A DNA stretch of 41,875 bases from Rubritalea profundi (GCF_002954445.1 NZ_MQWA01000001.1:2712459-2754333), one strand, 5' to 3'. Shown: positions 18,147 to 27,133, numbered from the stretch's first letter. The notes: generated by a model from the letters alone, not told the origin. Made by a program: numbers and translations.

Positions 18147-19138
18147 TTATTTTAGGCCGTATTCATGATCCAGCAGTTCCAAGGGTGTATCCCACGAGCA
18201 TTGCCGTGTAAATAGTGCTCGCGCCCAACGAATGAACTTCACACTTATCTGAGTGATTCTCCGAAGCTTTTCGAGCCACGACGGTATCGGCTTCTTGGCG
18301 TCTGCATAAACCCTCTTTGTTTGACCCCAACGCTGCTCACTTTTTTTGATAATTGCCTCTTCTTTGAGATCTTTAGATTCTTCAATATGCTGTCGCATTC
18401 TAAGAAGAAGATTATAAGCCAGCACGATAAACTGAGCCTGCATACACTTAGCTGTTAGACTCTTCGACCAAGCCTTCGTCTCATCGAGTTTATTTTTAAA
18501 GTCATCGAAGACCTTCTCAATATCCCATCTCATGCGGTAGAGTTGAACAATAGCGCCAGGAAGAACCAAGTGGTGCAAATTGGTGATAAACTCATAGGTC
18601 ACATTCGTTTCTAGGTCGTGGTAAGTGATCATTCTAATAGCCTCGCCTGCTCCAATATATTGATCTTTGAGAACTCCTGAGTTTTCGGCATCACCTTTAT
18701 CAAACGGAAGCTCGCCGATCACCTCCTTGGTCATATTGCTTTTCGTTCGAGTGATGAAATAGATTCCATTATTGTGCTTCCATCGCATCCATTGAGCGAA
18801 GTCGACAATCGCTCGATCCCAAGTAATCAATACCTTTTGGCCCTTCTTAGCCCCTTGCTTCAGGGTGTCTATTTCCATACGCTTGAGTGTGCCCATATCA
18901 TGAGGCTTCTTCTTTGTGCCATCACTTGATAGAACTAGGTGGCTGACGTCTCGGTTTCTTAAATTGAGTGCGTAGAGATGACCGATGGCGTGTTTTTTAC
19001 CCTTTTCATCTCTATCTTCGTGAGTGCTTGGCCTATGAAAGTGACCATCCCCAGCATAGATGTGAAAGCCGTCGAGCGCTTCATGGAAGCCACCTTCTTT
19101 TTTCTTAAACGACTGTTGTGATCGATCTAGCAGATAGC
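18147..19138 (-). mobile_element. IS4-type transposase, 5'-truncated
   Basis: The frame is open from just after a TAA at about 19139 to the stop at 18147, roughly 330 codons. It matches the later two thirds of a DDE transposase: a first catalytic Asp region (HIYAGDGHFHRPSTHED), then VLSSDGT, a second Asp (LITWDRAIVDFAQW) and the IS4 YREK signature (YRMRWDIEKVFDDFK). The N-terminal part is absent, because the frame begins at the junction with a pta fragment. The first ATG inside it is at 18896. No complete terminal inverted repeats were found. It is a dead remnant unless a source copy exists elsewhere. Confidence 0.8.
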
Positions 19139-19420
19139 TTTAACTATTTCAGTGGCGGCAATGACTTTTTCAACATCGGCTCCACTACCGGAACCGAGGG
19201 TAGAATAGGAAATCATGGCGACCTTCGGGTCGATGCCGAAAGCTTCTGCTGAGGCGGTGCTCTGCACAGCAATGTCAGCGAGCATTTCAGGTGTGGGGTC
19301 TAGGTTCACGGCGCAGTCGCTGTAGACGAGGACTTGCTCAGGGAGATACATGAAGAAGACTGATGAGACTCCTTTTGAGCCGGGCGCTGTTCCAATGATT
19401 TGTAGAGCTGGACGTAATTC
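19130..19420 (-). pseudogene. pta: Internal fragment of phosphate acetyltransferase
   Basis: About 97 codons match the conserved PTA domain, which interconverts acetyl-CoA and acetyl phosphate. They read [39 protein letters not shown], then GSGADVEKV. The real protein continues on both sides, but here it stops after ATEIVKAIC, where transposase sequence begins. Upstream the frame closes at a TAA (19436-19438), just short of moeB. Both ends are therefore lost. The segment is a relic of an insertion or deletion near selC; another intact pta may exist elsewhere. Confidence 0.8.
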
Positions 19421-19470
19421 AAGGAACAGACAATATTAGCTCGCTTATTTTTTGGAAATGAATGTTTAGC

Positions 19471-20598
19471 TTACGCTGGTGGTAAGCTGGGGTCGATGAG
19501 GTCGCGCCAAGCGTCGATTCCGCCTTTGATGTTCACAGTGTTGGTGATGCCTTGAGCTGCTAGGAAGGCGCATACTTTGGCGCTGCGTCCGCCAGCTTTG
19601 CAGTGGACGTAGATCGTTTTATCGGTAGGGATTTCCGCGTAGCGTGCCTCGATTTCTTGAAGTGGAATGCGGAGGGTGCCGTCGAGCGCTGTTGCTGCGA
19701 CTTCCTGCGGTGTGCGGGCATCGACGAGGATGCCGTCGAGGCCAGCGTCGAGTTTTTCTTTAAGTTCAAGTACGGTTATTTCTTTCATAGTAGAGGTGTT
19801 AGGTACGCCGCAGAATCCATCGTAGTCGATGAGGTCTGTGACGGTGGGGTTGTCGCCGCAGAGTGGGCATTTGGGATCCTTGCGTAGGTTGAAGCTGCGG
19901 AACTCGGTATTGAGCGCATCGTAGTGGATGAGTTTTCCGAGTGGTGGCTTGCCAATGTTCAGCAGCAGTTTGATGGCTTCCATCGCTTGCATCGAGCCAA
20001 TAATTCCGGGCAGGACGCCGAGAACGCCAGCTTCTGCACAGCTGGGTACGGAGCCTGGATCTGGTGGGGTGGGGAGCATACAGCGGTAGCATGGTCCACC
20101 GAGGTGGGGGGCGAATACAGAAATTTGGCCTTCGAAGCGAAAGATGGAGCCGTAGACATTTGGTTTCCCTAGTAAAAAGGAGACGTCATTGCTGAGGTAG
20201 CGGGTCGGAAAGTTGTCGGTGCCATCGATGATGATATCAAAGTTGGCTGCGATCTGCTTGGCATTGGCGGCAGTGAAGCGTGCTTCGTGGCATTCGACTT
20301 CGATGTGTGGGTTGATTTCTAACATGCGTGCCTTGGCGCTGTCTAACTTTGGTTTGCCGACCCAGGATTCACCGTGGATGATTTGGCGTTGTAGGTTCGA
20401 GGACTCCACGTGATCCGCATCGACTAGGCCAATACGGCCTACCCCAGCAGCGGCGAGGTACATAGCCACTGGCGAGCCAAGTCCACCAGTGCCGATACAG
20501 AGAACCGAGCTCTGCTTGAGCTTCTCTTGTCCTTGTTCGCCGACTTCAGGTAATGTGAAGTGTCGGGCGTAGCGTTGCTTCTCGGCAGGTGTGAGCAT
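19471..20598 (-). CDS. moeB: MoeB/ThiF-type adenylyltransferase fused to rhodanese
   Basis: The protein adenylates the C-terminal Gly-Gly of a small sulfur carrier (MoaD or ThiS), and its rhodanese part can supply sulfur, as in eukaryotic MOCS3. In 375 residues it has the nucleotide loop CIGTGGLGSP (about 34-43), the adenylate motif DADHVESSNLQRQ, zinc cysteines in CYRC and CPLC, and a rhodanese domain (about 270-375) with the active-site loop HCKAGGRSAK. It starts at ATG 20598. Upstream is a ten-unit heptamer array (20641-20710). Which carrier it serves cannot be told, because no moa or thi genes are adjacent. Confidence 0.93.
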   Translation of the reverse strand: MLTPAEKQRYARHFTLPEVGEQGQEKLKQSSVLCIGTGGLGSPVAMYLAAAGVGRIGLVDADHVESSNLQRQIIHGESWVGKPKLDSAKARMLEINPHIEVECHEARFTAANAKQIAANFDIIIDGTDNFPTRYLSNDVSFLLGKPNVYGSIFRFEGQISVFAPHLGGPCYRCMLPTPPDPGSVPSCAEAGVLGVLPGIIGSMQAMEAIKLLLNIGKPPLGKLIHYDALNTEFRSFNLRKDPKCPLCGDNPTVTDLIDYDGFCGVPNTSTMKEITVLELKEKLDAGLDGILVDARTPQEVAATALDGTLRIPLQEIEARYAEIPTDKTIYVHCKAGGRSAKVCAFLAAQGITNTVNIKGGIDAWRDLIDPSLPPA

Positions 20599-20640
20599 GC
20601 GTTGTTTTTAAGGAAAAAGTAGGAAAGTAGAAAGGAGAAA

Positions 20641-20710
20641 GTGAGAAGTGAGAAGTGAGAAGTGAGAAGTGAGAAGTGAGAAGTGAGAAGTGAGAAGTGG
20701 GAAGTGGGAA
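20641..20710. repeat. Heptamer tandem array, ten units
   Basis: GTGAGAA is repeated eight times without error, followed by two GTGGGAA units, 70 bp in all. The array ends about 43 bp upstream of the moeB start codon, and on the moeB coding strand reads TTCTCAC. A related array lies before queD at 37063-37097. Copy number is likely to vary by slippage. Confidence 0.95.
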
Positions 20711-20726
20711 GAATCGAATAGTTGTT

Positions 20727-21155
20727 TTACCGAAGCCTATCTTTAGGAAGAAGACTTGGCTCTGTGATAGGCATCTCATTGATGGAGGCTTCTCTCTCGG
20801 TCATCAGGCCATTGGCGTTAAATTCCCATTGTTCGTTGCCGTAGGCGCGGAACCACTGGCCTGCATTATTGTGGTATTCGTAAAAGAATTTTACGGAGAT
20901 TCGGTTGTCGGTGTGGGACCAGAGTATTTTTTTGAGCCGGTAATCTTGCTCTTTGACCCATTTATTTTGCAGAAATGTGCGGACTTCATTTCTCCCAGTT
21001 AGGAAGTCTGTACGGTTTCTCCAGACTGTGTCCTGACTGTAGGCGAGCGAGACTCTCTCGGGATCGCGTGAGTTCCAGGCATCTTCTGCCAGCTGAACTT
21101 TCTCGGTGGCTGTCTGCAGGGTGAAGGGGGGGAGTGGGTGTCTTTTCTCATTCAT
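20727..21155 (-). CDS. DUF1348 (NTF2-like) protein
   Basis: The 142-residue protein has the compact NTF2/SnoaL cone fold. Conserved DUF1348 features are [49 protein letters not shown], and [26 protein letters not shown], ending in [10 protein letters not shown]. The function of the family is unknown; it often accompanies TetR regulators and small-molecule enzymes. Here it lies downstream of the alpha/beta hydrolase on the same strand, separated by 279 bp that includes a large palindrome (21226-21290), so co-transcription is uncertain. Confidence 0.85.
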   Translation of the reverse strand: MNEKRHPLPPFTLQTATEKVQLAEDAWNSRDPERVSLAYSQDTVWRNRTDFLTGRNEVRTFLQNKWVKEQDYRLKKILWSHTDNRISVKFFYEYHNNAGQWFRAYGNEQWEFNANGLMTEREASINEMPITEPSLLPKDRLR

Positions 21156-21225
21156 AATTTTATTTTTTGAAGGTTATAATACGATTTGAGTAGTTAGGTT
21201 GGTTTAATGACGCTGAAGATTTTCT

Positions 21226-21290
21226 ATTCTAGCAAGGCACAAGGAAGCAGCATAGCGAGCTATGTGACTGACGCGGAACGCTGCTAGAAT
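21226..21290. repeat. Composite palindrome
   Basis: A perfect 9-bp outer stem (ATTCTAGCA at 21226-21234, TGCTAGAAT at 21282-21290) encloses a second hairpin, CATAG-CGAG-CTATG (21251-21264). It resembles the other composite palindromes at 2907, 10136 and 40764 in layout, not sequence. No T-run follows on either strand. Confidence 0.7.
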
Positions 21291-21434
21291 GGGAAAGGTT
21301 TAGCGTTTCTTGAAATTCAGCTTTGCTGACTACTCTCAAACCTAAAAATCGATCATTACTCCAAGGTAACTGTGAAAATGGTATAAAACAGCAATAGCGG
21401 GGGGAGCCCTAGCTGCTTATTGTTTCGAATATTG

Positions 21435-22403
21435 TTAGTGCTTCACTTTACGATCTAAGAAATCGCGCATGAGTTCGGCTATCTTCTCTCCATCTTCTTC
21501 TAAGGCGAAGTGACCAGTGTCTAGCAAGTGGAATTCGAGATCCTTGAGGTCTCGCTTATAGGGATGCGCTCCGTCAGCTGGAAAGATGTGATCATTTTTC
21601 CCCCATACGATAAGTGTGGGTGGTTGGTGCGTACGGAGGTATTCTTGCCATTGTGGGTAGAGGGCTGGGTTGGTCCCATAGCTTTTAAACATGTTGAGCT
21701 GGATCTCATTATTACCTTCTCGGTCAAGCAGGCGTTGGTCTACGGTCCAGTTGTCTGGGCTGATGGATGATTTATCGCGCACTCCATGGGTGTATTGCCA
21801 TTCTGTGGCTTCGATAGTGAGCAATGACTTGAGAGCGTTTCTATTCTCAGTGGTGTCCTTTTCCCAGTAGAGCTTGATCGGCTTCCAGAAATCCTTGAGG
21901 CCTTCATCATAGGCATTACCATTCTGGATGATTAGGCTTTGAATTTTCTCTGGGTGCTTGTGGGCGATTCTAAAACCGACTGGAGCACCATAGTCCATCA
22001 GGTAGAGGCTGAATTTCTTGAGATCTAACTCCTGTGTGAATTGATCAATCACTGAAGCCATGTGATCAAAACTGTATTCAAACTCGGTCGGGCTTGGTGC
22101 CGAACTTTGGCCAAATCCTGGCATGTCGGGAGCGACTATATGGTACTTGTCCGCAAGCTGGGGAATCAGGTTTCGGAACATGTGAGAGGAGGTAGGGAAA
22201 CCGTGGAGTAATAGGATGGTTGGAGCATCCTTTGGCCCTGCCTCACGGTAGAAGACCTTTTGACTTTCTACCTCAGTGGTTCAGTATTTCACTGAGGTGT
22301 CATTTTCAGTAGCTGTTAGTATCGGTGTTGTCGCTGCTAATGCTGCTGTTCCAATTGTCATGCCCACTTTAGTGAGGCGATTACTTAGTTTTGTTGTTTT
22401 CAT
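21435..22403 (-). pseudogene. Secreted alpha/beta hydrolase with in-frame TGA
   Basis: The reading frame starts at ATG 22403 with a signal-like N-terminus (about 1-34), meets TGA at codon 41 (22281-22283), then continues open to 21435, 322 codons in all. The body is an epoxide-hydrolase/haloalkane-dehalogenase-like enzyme: oxyanion motif [10 protein letters not shown], nucleophile Asp in [10 protein letters not shown], acid in [10 protein letters not shown] and His in [10 protein letters not shown]. As I recall homologues, the TGA position is usually Arg or Lys, so CGA to TGA is the simple explanation. However, tRNA-Sec is encoded 4.4 kb away and a 7-bp hairpin starts 8 bases after the TGA. 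A TetR-type operator lies 38 bp upstream of the start. Downstream ATG 22181 would give a protein lacking the oxyanion loop. Confidence 0.75.
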
Positions 22404-22440
22404 GGTATTTGTTGTTTAGTTGAATATTGGTATAAGTTAA

Positions 22441-22454
22441 ACCGACCTGTCAGT
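22441..22454. promoter_or_regulatory. TetR-type operator before the hydrolase
   Basis: ACCGAC-CT-GTCAGT differs from the operator before tetR (ACCGAC-CA-GTCGGT, 23089-23102) at two bases. It lies 38 bp upstream of the hydrolase ATG and 32 bp past the tetR stop codon. Shared sequence is seen; binding is inference. Confidence 0.6.
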
Positions 22455-22485
22455 TTCTGTGTGTGTAAAAAAAGGGAGCGGTCGG

Positions 22486-23070
22486 TTAGGCTGCCTTTGA
22501 GTTGAGAATTTGATGCACCTGAGTCAGAGCTGCGTCTACTGGCCAAGTGTCCTGAAAGTTCTGGGATTCGACGAGTGCGCCTTCAAAGAGGAGGTAGATA
22601 GTCGATCCGTGTTGAATCGCTGAGTCAGGTGACAGAGGTATTCCTGAAAAATGTTCGGAAGTGAGTTGCTGAAACTTTTCAAGAAGCTGCTGCTTGTGCT
22701 GTGTGACAACGGCGCGCATGGAGTTCTCACAATCGGGTGTTTCCGCCATTGTATTGAGAAAGGCGCAGCCTCTGAAATTACTTTCCTGGAGCCAATCTTT
22801 CAAAAACTGGAAGCAGGCTGAAAGTTTGTTCGTGCTGCCATCAATAGTTGTGAGTGAGGTTTCTAGCCAAGCATTCCACACGTGGTGTCTGTTAGTCAGC
22901 CATGCGACGCCGAGTTGTTCTTTGGATGCAAAGTGTGTGTAAAAAGTACCTTTGGCAATGCCAGCAGCATCTATGATTTGTTTGATTCCTGTGGCGCCAA
23001 ATCCCTGAGTGTAGAAAAGCTCTGAAGCTATTTCTATAATCTCGTCACGTTTGGTTGCTGCTATGCTCAT
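22486..23070 (-). CDS. TetR family transcriptional regulator
   Basis: The 194-residue protein (ATG 23070; an upstream GTG at 23076 would add two residues) has a TetR N-terminal helix-turn-helix: RDEIIEIASELFYTQGFGATGIKQIID, then AGIAKGTFYTHFASKEQL. The C-terminal ligand domain contains FRGCAFLNTMAE, typical of the group with a TetR_C domain that often controls hydrolases or reductases and responds to electrophiles or small organics. A perfect palindrome 19 bp upstream and a close copy before the hydrolase suggest that it represses both. Its inducer is unknown. Confidence 0.9.
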   Translation of the reverse strand: MSIAATKRDEIIEIASELFYTQGFGATGIKQIIDAAGIAKGTFYTHFASKEQLGVAWLTNRHHVWNAWLETSLTTIDGSTNKLSACFQFLKDWLQESNFRGCAFLNTMAETPDCENSMRAVVTQHKQQLLEKFQQLTSEHFSGIPLSPDSAIQHGSTIYLLFEGALVESQNFQDTWPVDAALTQVHQILNSKAA

Positions 23071-23088
23071 ACTCACAGAGAAACATAA

Positions 23089-23102
23089 ACCGACCAGTCG
23101 GT
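23089..23102. promoter_or_regulatory. TetR-type operator before tetR
   Basis: ACCGAC-CA-GTCGGT is a perfect 6+6 inverted repeat just upstream of tetR, where a self-repressing operator would lie. Near-identical to 22441-22454. Confidence 0.65.
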
Positions 23103-23266
23103 CAAGATATTTTTTGTGGTATTAATAAAAGGTGAACCTGGCATCTAGAGATGAGGGTACTGGAATAGAGTCTCTGCGCACTAATGGGGGGGAAGAATGA
23201 AGAGCTAAGGGGAGCTGCTAGCATTCAGTTGCAAGTGGCTAGTATTGGGCAGCTCCAATAAAATCT

Positions 23267-23414
23267 GTCTTGAATTCGTGTGATCTGCGCTCAGAACTCG
23301 TTTCATCGTCCCGGCAGCCATTCGTGAGATCGGTGAGATTCGTGGTAGAACTCGCTTCATCCTGCTGGCAGTTTTCGGATCTTTCGAAATTTTCGCGGTA
23401 GAGATGACTTCATC
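23267..23414 (+). repeat. Dispersed phased-word repeat, copy A
   Basis: Part of the 450-bp gene-free stretch between tetR and glyS. It contains ATTCGTGAGATCGGTGAGAT followed by TCGTGG, then CTTCATCCTGCTGGCAG, and a second half ending TTTTCGCGGTAGAGATGACT. Related copies lie at 28061-28149 (reversed), 32752-32873 and 32996-33115. An extra, more diverged half-unit (GTGTGATCTGCGCTCAGAAC, TTTCATCGTCCCGGCAG) precedes it. Nothing else is recognisable in this gap. Confidence 0.8.
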
Positions 23415-23529
23415 GACCTAGGAGCTGGAACCGGTGAAGCCCCGCCGCGCTCGTCAAACCGAGCCAGCCGCAGAGCGGTGTCAAGCCACGTGCAGTCCAG
23501 AGTGGCGGTACCATGTGTTTGGCTAGTAA

Positions 23530-23563
23530 CAAAAAAAGCGCAGAGCCGGAGCCCTGCGCTTTT
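23530..23563 (-). terminator. glyS terminator
   Basis: AAAAGCGCAG (23534-23543) pairs with CTGCGCTTTT (23554-23563). The minus strand has a T-run after the stem. It lies 25 bp past the glyS stop codon. Confidence 0.85.
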
Positions 23564-23587
23564 ACATTTGGAGTGTTTTGGATTTCT

Positions 23588-25183
23588 CTAGCGGATACGC
23601 TGGAGGAGCCATGGGAGGAGGTCGCTGATAGCGATACGCTCTTGCTCCATGGAGTCGCGGTGACGGACTGTCACTGTGTCGGTTAGGTCCTGACCATCTT
23701 GCGTTTCTTCACCGAGGGTTTCGAAGTCGATAGCGATACAGAATGGTGTGCCGACTTCGTCCTGACGACGGTAGCGGCGTCCGATAGCCGCAGTCTCATC
23801 GTAGAAGATGTTCATGAACGGCTGAAGGAGGTGTTGGACTTCCTTTGCCTTGGCTACGAGCTCGGGCTTATTTTTAAGAAGCGGAAGGATGGCAGCCTTG
23901 ATAGGAGCCATGCATGGCTTGAAGCGCATGACTGTGCGTTCGTCTTTCTTTCCACCTTCTTTGGTGAGGTCTTCTACATCGTAGGCTTCGCAAAGGACTG
24001 CGAGGACACTGCGGTCACAGCCAGCAGAAGGCTCGACAACGTGTGGGATGAAGCGCTCTTTGGTTTCTTCATCAAAGTACTCGATGGTTTTTCCTGAGTG
24101 CTCTTGGTGCTTGCCTAGATCGTACGCGCCACGGTAGGCGACACCTTCGAGCTCTTGGATGCCGAATGGGAATTCGTATTCGATGTCGTAGGTTTTCTCT
24201 GAGTAATGAGCACGCTCGGCATCAGGCACGTCGAGGACGTGGAGTTTTGTGCGTGGGACACCGATTTCTTCATAGAAGGAAAGGCGCTTTTCGAGCCACT
24301 CTTCAGTGAGGCGGAGGCCGTCTTCTGGGCGACAGAAATATTCGATTTCCATTTGTTCGAACTCACGAGAACGGAATGTGAAGTTACGTGGGTTGATCTC
24401 GTTGCGGAATGCTTTACCAATCTGCGCGATGCCGAATGGAATCTTCACGCGTGAGGAATCGAGCACGTTCTTGTACTGGACGAAAATAGTCTGAGCCGTC
24501 TCAGGACGAAGGTAGGCAACTGCATTAGGATCGTTGTCGTCAGAAGACGCACCCATCTTGGTCTGGAACATGAGGTTGAACTCACGCGCTTCAGTGAGCA
24601 GTGAGCCATTCTCAGGGTTGTACTGAATGGTGTCAGTTTCCTCAGTGGTGGATTCACCTGCTAGAGCAAGCTTTTTAGGCGCGATCTGCTTGTCGTTGAG
24701 GAACTGCGCGTAGTATTGCTTGGCAACTTTGCGGGCGTTGTTCTCGTTCTGATTTGCGGTAGGATCGATGAGTACGGAGAATGGGCGCTCGATAGACCAC
24801 TCAGATTCCTCGTGGCTAGCACCAGTGTAGTGGTAGGCTGTGCCAGTCTGAGCATCGATTTGATCGGCGCGGAGACGGGCTTTTGAAAGCAGGCAGTCGC
24901 ACATTGGATCGGAGAATCCGCCAACGTGGCCAGATGCTGTGAGTACTGCCTGGTGGGTGAGGATGGAGCCATCCATGCCGAGAATGTCGTCGCGTTCCTG
25001 GACGTTTTTACGCCACCAGTAGTCTTTGAGGTTACGCTTGAGTTCTACGCCGAGTGGGCCGTAGTCCCAGCAACCATTGAGTCCGCCGTAAAGTTCTGCG
25101 GATTGGTAAATGAAGCCTTTGCTCTTACAGAGGGAGACAATTTTCTCCATCTTCTGTGGGTCGGTGTTTTCTCTTTCAGCCAT
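23588..25183 (-). CDS. glyQS: Glycyl-tRNA synthetase, alpha2 type
   Basis: The enzyme charges tRNA-Gly. At 531 residues it is the single-chain class II form, not the alpha2beta2 form of many bacteria. Visible are KGFIYQSAELYGGLNGCWDYGPLG near the N-terminus, the class II motif 2 region (AQIGKAFRNEINPRNFTFRSREFEQMEIEYF), and motif 3 near HVVEPSAGCDRSVLAVL. The anticodon-binding domain is C-terminal (about 425-531: MAPIKAAILPLL...GRRYRRQDEVGTPFCIAIDF). It stands alone between a repeat-rich gap and a small membrane protein. Confidence 0.96.
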   Translation of the reverse strand: MAERENTDPQKMEKIVSLCKSKGFIYQSAELYGGLNGCWDYGPLGVELKRNLKDYWWRKNVQERDDILGMDGSILTHQAVLTASGHVGGFSDPMCDCLLSKARLRADQIDAQTGTAYHYTGASHEESEWSIERPFSVLIDPTANQNENNARKVAKQYYAQFLNDKQIAPKKLALAGESTTEETDTIQYNPENGSLLTEAREFNLMFQTKMGASSDDNDPNAVAYLRPETAQTIFVQYKNVLDSSRVKIPFGIAQIGKAFRNEINPRNFTFRSREFEQMEIEYFCRPEDGLRLTEEWLEKRLSFYEEIGVPRTKLHVLDVPDAERAHYSEKTYDIEYEFPFGIQELEGVAYRGAYDLGKHQEHSGKTIEYFDEETKERFIPHVVEPSAGCDRSVLAVLCEAYDVEDLTKEGGKKDERTVMRFKPCMAPIKAAILPLLKNKPELVAKAKEVQHLLQPFMNIFYDETAAIGRRYRRQDEVGTPFCIAIDFETLGEETQDGQDLTDTVTVRHRDSMEQERIAISDLLPWLLQRIR

Positions 25184-25430
25184 GATAAAAAGTGTTTAGA
25201 GGCGGATCAAAGCAGTGAGGCGGCACTTGAGCAAGAATGAACTTTGACTGCTTTTATCAGCTTCCGAAGCATTTCCCAGTTGTTCTTAGCCACAGCATTC
25301 CAGAGGAATGAGATAGCCCTAATGAGAAGTGGTAGATTTTCAGGAACCTTTGATTTTAGGTTTCCTAGTAAGAATTCCCTCAGCATTCAGTAGTTCTTGA
25401 TCCTGGAGTTTGAGCGAGCGAATACGTCGC

Positions 25431-25595
25431 TTAAAAAAAACGTCCGTCCTCGGTGCCGATCCAACGGAAGATGCGCTTTATGATGAACCAAGCGAGGAGG
25501 AATATACCAAATGCTATGCAAATCACGGTGACTTGCTGAATCAGGCGGGAAGAGAAAACTCCTGCTACTAGAGTGATAATGGGTGAAGCTTTCAT
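25431..25595 (-). CDS. Small single-pass membrane protein
   Basis: This short frame of 54 residues starts at ATG 25595 and ends at TAA 25431-25433. After MKASPIITLVAGVFSSRL it has one strong transmembrane helix, VTVICIAFGIFLLAWFIIK (about 22-40), then a short basic and aromatic tail (RIFRWIGTEDGRFF). Positive charges favour a cytoplasmic C-terminus. It is divergent from the MscS gene 158 bp away. No clear Shine-Dalgarno site precedes it. I do not recognise a family; reality rests on the coherent membrane topology. Confidence 0.5.
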   Translation of the reverse strand: MKASPIITLVAGVFSSRLIQQVTVICIAFGIFLLAWFIIKRIFRWIGTEDGRFF

Positions 25596-25753
25596 GGTAC
25601 GGTTGTTATTAGACCTTACTCCGCTTGAGAGTTGATTGTAAAGTGAGCAATCGGTGGCGGGCTCACCAGCTTAATTGGCGTAGTTCCAGGCGGTACTTTG
25701 AATATTCGTCCTTGAGTGTTGTGGCTATAGCCTCATAGCCTAAGATCAGACCT

Positions 25754-27133
25754 ATGAAACATCCTTTATCGATATTGGCTCTCTTATTGACCCTATTTTT
25801 TAGCGGAACTTACGAGAATCTCTCTGCTGTTGAGGTAGAATCGCCTGCTGCGCTTGAGGGGGGGAAGTTTGAGGAAAAAGAAGTTGGTGTCGCGATGATT
25901 GCTGAGACTGAACTAGTTGTTAATTCGGTTAATTACGCACTTAATGAATATAAGCGTGGGGTGGACCTGCCAACGAGTGAGCTTAAGATGATGCTAAGAC
26001 CACTGGGGCGTGAGGAACTTGAGCGGGAGCTGAATGAGTGGATGGCTCTGATGAAGCAGTTAATAGCGGAATCCTCTAGAACAAATCTGCAAGTGTTACG
26101 GATGGAATCTAAGCTTTTAGAGACTGAGGAAGGGAATGCGCTGCGCACCAAACAACTAGATGAGAGACGTAAAGAGCTCATGCTAGTCAAACATACGAGG
26201 ACCTTGATTGATGCGTTGGAGCAAAAGGGCGGAGACGTTACAGATCAGAGGAAATATGTGGATGCCGTGGTGGTCACCAAGGATGTGACGAACAATTCGG
26301 TGGATCAAATCAGCGCCTTTGCTGCAGACTTTGGGGTGTGGTTTGAGAGCCGTGAAGGTGGTGATCGATTTTTAAAGAAGACTATTGGATTTGTGGCTAT
26401 CCTTCTATTTTTTGCGGTTTTAGCCAAGCTTTCAGGGTTTATTGTTAGACGAATACTAAGGCGTCAAAAGCGAGGTTCACGGATGCTGCGTCAGTTTGTG
26501 CAAAAGACGATAGGCTTCGTGGTATTCTTCATTGGCGTAATTGTAGCGCTTTCAGCAATTGGGGTGCAAGTGGGAACTATGGCGACCGCTGCAGGTGCTG
26601 GTGGTTTGGTCATTGGTTTTGCCCTGCAGGACTCGATTGCTAACTTTGCCAGCGGCATCATGATCATGATTTACAAGCCATTTGACATGGACGATTTCGT
26701 ACTGATCGATGGAGTGAAGGGCAAGGTTGAGAAAATGAGTTTCGTTTCTACCACCTTAGTGACCATCGATAATAAAGAGTTAGTGATACCTAACAGGAAG
26801 GCCTGGGGGAATACCATTACTAACTACACTGGGCGTTCAGTGCGCCGCGTAGACTTCCTTTTCTACATCAGCCACGGCGACGACATTGAGCGTGCCAGTA
26901 CGCTGCTGGTAGAGTTGGCTAGCAAGCATGATAGTGTTTTGGGTAAGCCCGAGCCTATGGTGGGCGTCAACTCGCTCTCCGATGTGGCGGTGGAAATTTT
27001 CCTCCGTCCCTGGGTAAAGACCGACGATTACTGGCCAGTGTATTGGGAACTAACCAAGCAGGTCAAAGCTCTCTTTGATAAAGAGGGAATCACGATTCCT
27101 AAGCAGGAAATCCTAGTGCATAAAGCTGAGTGA
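25754..27133 (+). CDS. MscS family mechanosensitive channel
   Basis: MscS channels open under membrane tension to release solutes after osmotic downshock. The 459-aa protein has a signal peptide (MKHPLSILALLLTLFFSGTY), a periplasmic Lys/Glu-rich coiled-coil region (about 70-190), transmembrane helices at about 209-232 and 249-270, and the pore helix TM3 with the Gly/Ala pattern ATAAGAGGLVIGFALQDSIA, NFASGIMIMI. The beta domain reads PFDMDDFVLIDGVKGKVEKMSF and the C-terminal alpha/beta part ends with VHKAE. It is closer to small MscS with an added N-terminal domain than to the large MscK type. Confidence 0.93.
   Translation: MKHPLSILALLLTLFFSGTYENLSAVEVESPAALEGGKFEEKEVGVAMIAETELVVNSVNYALNEYKRGVDLPTSELKMMLRPLGREELERELNEWMALMKQLIAESSRTNLQVLRMESKLLETEEGNALRTKQLDERRKELMLVKHTRTLIDALEQKGGDVTDQRKYVDAVVVTKDVTNNSVDQISAFAADFGVWFESREGGDRFLKKTIGFVAILLFFAVLAKLSGFIVRRILRRQKRGSRMLRQFVQKTIGFVVFFIGVIVALSAIGVQVGTMATAAGAGGLVIGFALQDSIANFASGIMIMIYKPFDMDDFVLIDGVKGKVEKMSFVSTTLVTIDNKELVIPNRKAWGNTITNYTGRSVRRVDFLFYISHGDDIERASTLLVELASKHDSVLGKPEPMVGVNSLSDVAVEIFLRPWVKTDDYWPVYWELTKQVKALFDKEGITIPKQEILVHKAE

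Noticed and set aside
18005-18211. 68-codon plus-strand frame after selC
   Set aside because: It overlaps the end of the transposase gene on the other strand and shows no domain.
20641-20710. CRISPR-like repetition
   Set aside because: The units are 7 bp and directly adjacent, with no spacers; it is a minisatellite.
20546-20779. Open frame with repeated SHFSLLT residues on the minus strand
   Set aside because: It is only the translation of the heptamer array upstream of moeB; no start signal or family.
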